64,000 nt of DNA from Sclerotinia nivalis (taxonomy: Eukaryota > Ascomycota > Leotiomycetes > Helotiales > Sclerotiniaceae): positions 1,178,001 through 1,242,000 of the forward strand of contig JAPEIS010000002.1 in NCBI GenBank assembly GCA_029531795.1, written 5' to 3'. Below are positions 57,201 through 64,000 of this stretch, in pieces. Positions within the stretch are counted from its first letter, which is position 1, and each line of letters begins with the position of its first letter. The translations under genes were made by a program, and so were the position numbers. Under the pieces are notes generated by a model. The model searched no databases. It was not told the DNA's origin and worked only from the letters and a program-made list of their open reading frames with translations.

Positions 57201-58883
57201 GTTGCTGTATCATTGTAGTCAGCGCCGTCTCAATTTGCTAATTGAGAGTACAGTTGAGTCTAAAGCAACACGCCACGTTGTGTACGCCGACTGATTAAGC
57301 TCGCGTTCAACTAATGATTTTCGGTACCGACAACCATTCGGCTGCGGACCTGTTGAAGGATCTGGAGCTTGGTCAAATCCTCAAAACCTGCAGATCAGCC
57401 ACCTTTCCCTGAGGAAATTGAACAACGGGTCGATTTTTTTTTTACCTGTACAAGACATCAGGCTCGCTATACCAAGCTGTCGTACCTAAGGAAGTACATC
57501 AACGGCATTTCAGCTCACAAGAAGGATGATCTGGCAGCGGAAGAATATTTACTTCTTGCATGCATAATCTGTACCCCGTATGGATTTGGACACAACACAA
57601 AATAGAAGTATCCTCGAACGAAAGAACCACGCATTAAGTCACAGGATGTATATCGGCTTAAATCACCTGCAGGATTTGGACGAATCGAGAGTCCTTGGGG
57701 CTTCGGAAGCATAAATGCATGAAAATGCACTTCACTGCAGCAGCACAACACAACTTTTCCAAACTCTCGAAATTTTCCTGCTCCAGGTTGTCGTCAGTAT
57801 TTGTAATCTCATCTTTTTACGTTACGGTCAGACGTCACCTATGGTGTTACCACACACCAACGTTTGTGCTTTTTCCGCCGAAAACACGATAGGTATGGTT
57901 TCTCACAAAAATACTTTATCTTGGTAAGTTCATTACTTCACAATATCCTCATTTTCCTTTCATGCATCATATCACCACTTGGAAACTCCGAAATCTGCCC
58001 GTTCCATAGATAGACGATCCAGATTTTCCCACCAGCGATAACACGAACTCCCCTCACGTTGTTATCAACTTATCTACTCGAGCCTCGGAAACTGCTCGAT
58101 GCATCAGCCTATCAGCATGACACTACAATATGGATCCCCGTCTAGCCCTACACGCTTCTTTTCGAAAAAGATACACAAAGTATGTAAGGGAGAAGAAGAG
58201 ATTCGACGGCAGGTATAATGATAATGATGGATCAATTGACATGAATACGAACTGTAAAGAATTGTAAAACTTTCAAAAGCACTTGAGGCCCGGAGAAATA
58301 TATGAGGTTAAAGGTTATTTACTATCAATGCTTTGTAAAAGCTATGTAGTATGTAAGATTACCATGTAGCATGTTTGAGTGCGAGTAGATGAACCTTATT
58401 ATTAATCAGGAAACAATCATATCAACTCTTTTCTCCAGCATTGTCCCGAATATCATCTCCAATCATTCGAGGCAATTCATGTCCGATGGTTACATTTTGG
58501 TTGGGTTATCACTCGCGCTATCACCTGCTATCAACCCCTGTATTGATAATGTACCTCCTGTCGAGCGACTTCGCTCGGTTTCTCCACAAACTGACACATT
58601 GTACTCACCAATCAGATGACAATTTATCTATGAATTCGAATCTCAGGTTCTCCTCCACCTTTTTGAAGGACTGTTAGACTTCCGACTCAGCCATGGAATC
58701 AAACTCCTGTCCTCATTTTGAACAACACATCAAGAAGAACATCATCACCTGCAGTCGCGGTTGCATTTGCAGTTGCAGAGAGTATCGTTCTAGATTCTTA
58801 CTTGATTTCCGTGGAATATTGCTATTCAATCTTCCAATATCATTTTCATATTCATCGATGTATATTCCTAAGAGTTCTTTGAG
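54252..58883. other. 4.6-kb gene-poor region
   Basis: The longest stretch without a gene in the window. It lies between two divergent genes, so both promoters and 5' UTRs are inside. A 15-bp direct repeat (GTCAAGGATTCAAGA) occurs at 55589-55603 and 55778-55792. Open frames are all short and overlapping. No transposon text, RNA gene or inverted-repeat element is recognised. Confidence 0.45.
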
Positions 58884-58896
58884 ATGGAGACGATAA
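58693..58896 (+). promoter_or_regulatory. Possible upstream ORF overlapping the start of the 58.9-kb regulator gene
   Basis: ATG at 58693 opens 67 codons in another frame and stops at 58894-58896, 10 bp past the regulator start (58884). If the transcript begins upstream of 58693, ribosomes using this ATG would pass the main start, so it would repress translation. Transcription start is unknown, so this is a conditional call. Confidence 0.3.
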
Positions 58897-61703
58897 CAAT
58901 ACCTTCTCCATCGGCATTTCTTTCCTCCCCAGTTCTCAAACCAGCACCGGAACCACCCCCACCACCCAAAAAACGAAAGCAATCTACTTCCAGACCATCG
59001 ACTTCTCAATCTTCAAAGAAAGAAAGTGGTATCAACAAACCCAAACAATCAAAAAGTCGGAATGGTAAGCTCAGGATGCCTTCGTCTTCATATCTCTTAT
59101 CTTTGTGATTGATAAGAGCTTCCGTGCCCCGCATCAAGCTTCGCATGCTGATTGAAACTTCTCACAACATAGGTTGTATAACTTGCAAAGCAAAACGATT
59201 AAAATGCGATGAGACAAAACCTTCTTGCCAGCAGTGTCATAAAAGAAGCGTTACGTGTGGAGGATATAAAAAAGATTTTAAATGGAGGCCATTCGAGGAG
59301 GCTACCTTCACAAACAAGCCGGCACCGCCGGCACCGAAAAAGAGAGGTATATATAAACATCAGGTTCCAGAGAATAGCTCTAATATTTGTAGGTTTGGTA
59401 GTCCTGGATAAACCAGCGGACGACTCTACAGCTGCAAGTCCAGTAGCTTCGGATGGATCGGATGGTACGCCTAATGGAGAGGATACGCAGATGCAGGACT
59501 CGTTTTTCAATGCCGCCGTACCTTCTCCAGCAGCCTTTGATGTTTCGACTTCACTTCCGGAGCTCCATTCGGGATTTTCTCCTATGTTTGATATGAGCAC
59601 ACCTACTTTTAGTCAAGATGGTCCTCAGCGACCTCGCATCGAGGCAGATTCGGTCACAAGCAGTCTAAGTAGTATGTTTGAAGACACTGGCCTGGTCACA
59701 CCAACAAGATCGAATTTTTCGGGTCAACCACCAAGATTATTAGATCTACTACAACCCGGATCGGAGCTGAATGCAAGGCGGCCATCTGTCTCCATGAGTT
59801 CATCTATTTCTATGCCATCACCTATGATGGGTATGACAATGTCAAGCCCAAATATGGGTCAGTTTCAGGTGACGAATGATTCGTCTCTGGAAGATGATAT
59901 TGAGGAAATCATTCGAGATCCTCCATTATCTGACGCTGATATGTGGCTAGCCATGAGTCCCTTTCAACCTCTTTCAAGATCTCCAACTGCATCTCCTATA
60001 AGCTTCAGTCCGATATATCGCCAACCAGATGTTCCGGCCGGAAGCCCAGAAATGCTAATGCTTAGATTTGATAAGCAAACATGTGGCATTCTGTCTGTAA
60101 AGGATGGTCCAACTGAAAATCCATGGAGAACATTAGTTTGGCCTCTGGCGCGAGATTCCCCAGCATTATATCATGCTATCGCATCCATGACCGCCTTTCA
60201 CACCTCCAAAGAAAAACCTGCTCTTCGTGTCGACGGCATGGAACACATGCGTCGTAGTATTCGGTCTCTCGCGACAGGGATAGAAAAAATGCGCACCGAT
60301 ACTGCACTCGCCACGACGCTCGTTCTTGCATTCGCCGAATCATGGGACCAGCATATCTCTACTGGAATCGAGCATCTCAGGGGTGCAAAAATCTTGGTTA
60401 ACCAAGCACTCATCAAACACAATAAAAGAAGTCTTGTGGGTGATGATTTGGCTAGATTGAAATTTCTTTGCAATACTTGGGTTTATATGGACGTTATTGC
60501 AAGGTTGACATCAATCGATGATGAAGATTCTACGGATTTTGAAAACCTTCTTTCACCGCTTAATAACCTCTCTTCTTCCTTTTCTTCGTCTTCCGCAAAC
60601 GTCACTACAATGTCGGAGATCGACCCCTTGATGGGCAGCGCGGCAACACTTTTCCCTCTGATTGGTCGCGCTGCAAATCTCTGTCGCAAAGTACAAAAAT
60701 CAAAGTCAAACTCCATAGCCATAGTATCTCAAGCCATGGAACTCAAGCAAGCAATCGAACAATGGCAACCTTCGACCTCATTTTCAACCCCAGAAGATCC
60801 AACCTCCGAAATCCAACACGCCCTTCAAACAGCTGAAGCCTATCGTTATGCCACTCTTCTTCACTTACATCAAGCTGTCCCGGAAATTCCATCATTAACG
60901 TGCGCGGAACTTGCCAAGAAAGTTCTGGTTTTCTTAGCCACTGTACCACTCAGTAGTCGTCTTGTCATTGTCCAAATATATCCTCTCCTAGCAGCAGGCT
61001 GTGAAGCAAAGGACGACGAAGATAGAACCTGGGTTGAAGAAAGATGGGCAAGCATGGGAAGAAGAATGTGGATTGGAAATATCGATCGCTGCTGGGAAGT
61101 CATGCAAGAAGTATGGAGAAGAAGAGATGAAATTACTAGACAAAAAGAACAGGAATTGATGAGGAAAAACGGAGGCAGAATGGGGATGAGTGAAATACAT
61201 GGTGGCTTGAGCGACAATATGAGGAGATTCGACGAGGAAATGGGCAACGGGGTTGGGAATGAGGAGATCTCGTTTTCGGATTTGTTGAACTTGAATGAGA
61301 TGGGGAGTAGGGGGCAGAGTAGGAGAGCTTCACCGGTGAGAAATAGACAGAGACATAGTATTTCGGGGCCGTCTCAGGGAGGATTTCGAGAACTACAAGC
61401 TCAGAGACAGGCGGCGGGTCTTATTACCGAGGAGATGGATCAGGAGTTGACGGTTAGAGGTAGGTTGCATTGGGTTGGTGTTATGAAGGACTGGGAATGG
61501 GAGAGTAAGTTTAATTTCTTTGATTTAATTTTTAATTTTTTTTGTCTATCCTCTTCCCTACCATCACGGGTATATCTCCATCGAAATGCCCACCCATATT
61601 CCCTCCCAATCCCATTTTAAAACAAAAGAAATTCGTTATCTGTACGATATATATGATATAATGCTAATGAATGACATCAAAACTAACAGTTCTACTTGGC
61701 TAA
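58884..61703 (+). CDS. Zn2Cys6 transcription factor with Fungal_trans_2 (DUF3468-type) domain
   Basis: A nuclear regulator of 826 residues. Exons: 58884-59064, 59173-59346, 59393-61504 and 61690-61703. Exon 1 gives a Pro/Lys/Ser-rich lead with KKRK-type basic motifs. The cluster follows after intron 1: GCITCKAKRLKC then CQQCHKRSVTCGG, cysteines 62, 65, 72, 79, 82 and 89. A long Ser/Pro-rich linker runs to about residue 340. The Fungal_trans_2 domain begins near MLMLRFDKQTCGILSVKDG and includes ALYHAIASMTAFH, LATTLVLAFAESWD, FLCNTWVYMDVIARL and MGRRMWIGNIDRCWEVMQEV. The family ends LHWVGVMKDWGWEVLLG-like. Here LHWVGVMKDWEWE is at the exon 3 end, and the final ILLG plus stop come from a 14-nt exon after a 185-bp intron (GTAAGT to ACTAACAG). 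Without it the frame reads into A/T-rich non-coding text. Target genes unknown. Confidence 0.9.
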
Positions 61704-62153
61704 CCCACATCCCTGCAACCAACGTCTCGCCCCAGCATCATCGGGTCTTCGAAATCCCTGCTGCCACGCATCATTCGCTCTTCGCGCAGCTCGCTCGTGT
61801 CTTTCCCGCCTGTGCTCCTCCTCCAAGGCATTTTGCATAAACGCTTCGTAGGAATCTGGATCTAAATGGTTGTGGGTTTTTCCCAAGGTTCTAGGTGGTT
61901 GTTGATAAGGAGATACTTCGTTAAGGAGTGTGGATGTTATGGACCAATTGGTCACTGAGGAGTCGCGATGACGGCGACAATAACTATTTTGCTCGGAGTT
62001 GTATTGCTCGTATAGTTGTTGGGATTGGAGCGTTTGGGAGGAGGGTTGATGATGGTTGTTGCTGCTTGATGAAATGTTCTGGTCTCGTTCTCGCCAGGAT
62101 GATGAGAATGAAGAGGAAGACGACGCAATTTTTCTTTTGATATTGGAAATCAT
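61692..62153 (-). CDS. Small hypothetical fungal protein, convergent with the regulator
   Basis: A 153-residue intronless frame starting MISNIKRKIASS. The N-terminal 60 residues are Ser/Gln/Asn-rich. The C-terminal half is helical and charged: DPDSYEAFMQNALEEEHRRE, then Arg/Ala-rich text (RRANDAWQQGFRRPDD) and a short hydrophobic end. The ordered C-terminal part with Trp and Gly spacing looks like constrained coding sequence, but I know no family. Its stop lies at 61692-61694, so its last codons overlap the 14-nt final exon of the regulator on the other strand by 12 bp. Confidence 0.5.
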   Translation of the reverse strand: MISNIKRKIASSSSSFSSSWRERDQNISSSSNNHHQPSSQTLQSQQLYEQYNSEQNSYCRRHRDSSVTNWSITSTLLNEVSPYQQPPRTLGKTHNHLDPDSYEAFMQNALEEEHRRERHERAARRANDAWQQGFRRPDDAGARRWLQGCGLAK

Positions 62154-64000
62154 GGTGAGTGTATGAATGGATTTGATTGGTAATATGAGGTCAGCTAGCT
62201 GCTTTTGGTTTGGGGAGACTTCAGGTCCGGTCTCTGTAAAAGGATGTATGTACTCGGGTCCTATGTGACTTGACTACACTGAGCAGAGATGTGGCTGAGA
62301 AGAATATGAAAATGGATCCTTTAGCGAGGCGTTTGGTTGGTTTTGGTTGGTTTTGGGGATGAATAGGCGTTTTAATGTTGTTATATTTGGAAGTCGTGAC
62401 TTTTCGGTTGGTCGTCTTTTTCGTTGTGGATATTGATCCTGGCTTTATCTTGGTTGTGTTGGGCCGATGGTGAAGGAATTAAGATGAGAACTCGGTTTGA
62501 TTTTATATTCGTATATATAGAAGAATATCAACCAAGCAAGATATCCAATTGATGAATTTCCTGCTATTGGAGCAAGCAAACATGTAATGGTTGGTAATTT
62601 GTGTGACAAAGAACCTTGCTTAAGCCTTGATGGAGTCAAAGAACAAGAAGCAAGGTGATGATTAATATGATGTAGGTGCTATGGAGAAAGAACTTTCAAT
62701 GAGATCGTGTATTTTGAAACGAGATGAGGTTGATAAACCGGCTTTAGAATAGATGGGATTCTCGTATCGAGAAGATGATGCTATTCTCAATCTTGTCCAA
62801 CAAACAATGACAAATGTGCGTAATGCGTGCGACGAAATATCAAGATTATGGCCCACGATATGAATTCCCGAGAATATAATGAATAAGCAGGCTAAAAGAA
62901 TAAAAACGTGATATAACTCAAACGCAATAGAAATAATATGAAGTAAGTAACACGCAGAATGAACTTGATATCTAACCAGTGACTACTGACTGCGTCCCGA
63001 CGACTTCACAACAAAATAGAAAAAATAGTTGGAATCGTAGGTCATGCGTGTACCAGATCAATGGAATCAAAATCGGTCGATGCAAGCCAGAGATGAGATG
63101 GACGGCGCGATTTTATATCAAGTGTCTAAGGGGTCGTGTAACTATTTTGTATACATATATATAACAAGCTAGCGAGAGACAAAACCACACATCTCTATCG
63201 AGAACCGAGAATTCGTGTTTCGTTATCCCCGTTGGAGTTTATAGCAGAGATCCGGTATTAGATAGGGTGTTCGGGTAGTTAAAATTATACATCGGGGTTC
63301 GTTCCCGGATCTCGGGATAGATATAGATATAGATGGCAATGTGGTGCGTGGATCGAGACTGGATTCATGTGTGTAAAACGTGTAGAACGAACGTGTGAGA
63401 TGAATGACCTGGTGTGGTGTAACAGGTGTAGTAGTAGTACAGTGCTTGATCTGTAGAGTATCGATGTGAGATCTGATGAATTAACACTTGGATGGAAACT
63501 GGGGTCATGCTGCGTTGTTAATTCCGAATGTATGTGCGTGTAAATTAAAGCTGAAATGCGGAGATGAGCCCGGGTCATGAATGTAGGACGGGAGATAGAA
63601 CTATGTGTTTACGATCGTGTTGGATATACATGTAAGAGTCCTACATGTATATAAGTAAGTCCATGTGTGCAAACTTGGGGGGAATGTGACGGTTTTCCAG
63701 GAAGTGAGTTTGTCAGAGTGTTAGTCAGTGTGTATGTAGGTGTTTACAAGTCTTCTTATTGGGTGTTTGCGTGCTCTGCCACTGTTTTTGTTTAACTTTA
63801 TGACTGAGTCACTAAATACTTTCCAAAATGTTCTCTATCCTCTTGGCTCTTTCGGTCTATGATATTTTTCATGTCGGTAAATGCTACTTTTACTAGGGAT
63901 CTATTGGGAAAATGAACATAGAACTGAACGGGCAGCTCAAATCTAATGCATGATTTGCCCAAACAGTCCCTGGATTTACCAGACATTCCCGATTTCTATA
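62154..64000. other. Gene-free region at the right edge
   Basis: 1.8 kb upstream of the small leftward gene. Only short overlapping frames are seen. GTGTGTA- and ATATATA-like simple sequence is common in 63100-63760. It may hold a promoter or UTR of a gene beyond the window. Confidence 0.4.

Noticed and set aside
1..64000. tRNA, rRNA and CRISPR features
   Set aside because: I looked for the tRNA T-arm motif (GGTTCGAATCC-like), rRNA text and regularly spaced repeats and found none; a covariance-model scan would be needed to exclude tRNAs firmly.

Overview
The window is nuclear DNA of a filamentous ascomycete. Most genes carry short introns of about 46-70 bp with GTA/GTG donors, CTAAC-like branch sites and CAG/TAG/AAG acceptors. 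The gene content is typically fungal: Zn2Cys6 factors, a HET-domain relic, an SSK1-type response regulator, a long-tailed aquaglyceroporin and a GH18 enzyme. The overall style suggests a leotiomycete such as the Sclerotiniaceae, but that is an impression and not a demonstrated placement. No ribosomal RNA, tRNA, CRISPR array or intact transposon was recognised.

Layout. 2106-4727 (+) is the HOG-pathway response regulator SSK1, whose receiver domain is split by one intron. 6567-7787 (-) is a coiled-coil protein with a possible Myb-like domain. 8412-14683 looks like a small catabolic cluster: a Dal5-type permease (-), a Zn2Cys6 regulator (-) and a D-glutamate cyclase (DUF1445) gene (+) that diverges from the regulator. 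16222-18369 (-) is a type II membrane glycosyltransferase. 19957-22187 (-) is an aquaglyceroporin with a 440-residue N-terminal tail. 23286-24176 (-) is a peroxiredoxin-like protein. 25055-26069 (-) is a secreted GH18 enzyme. 27531-29524 holds two tail-to-tail NUDIX hydrolases of different subfamilies.

30356-31351 is a degraded aspartic-protease-like gene. 31783-32343 (-) is a small membrane protein. 33-36 kb holds only weak gene candidates. 36740-37641 (-) is an unrecognised three-exon gene. 38606-40557 (-) is a broken HET gene. 42600-47478 pairs an FAD amine/amino-acid oxidase (-) with a divergent amino-acid permease (+) that has paired GATA sites in its promoter. 48849-49574 (+) is a haloacid-dehalogenase-like hydrolase. 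50767-54251 (-) is a large disordered protein with a myristoylation-type N terminus. After a gene-poor 4.6 kb comes a Zn2Cys6/Fungal_trans_2 regulator (58884-61703, +). Its last exon is only 14 nt and overlaps the 3' end of a small convergent gene (61692-62153, -).

Themes. Several genes fit nitrogen acquisition (Dal5-like permease, D-glutamate cyclase, FAD oxidase, amino-acid permease, GATA-type promoter sites). Others fit osmotic and redox handling (SSK1, aquaglyceroporin, peroxiredoxin-like protein, NUDIX enzymes). The pseudogenes and the MITE-like element lie in the gene-poor stretches. Exon boundaries were derived by hand from frame, splice signals and remembered family sequence; no search or transcript evidence was available.
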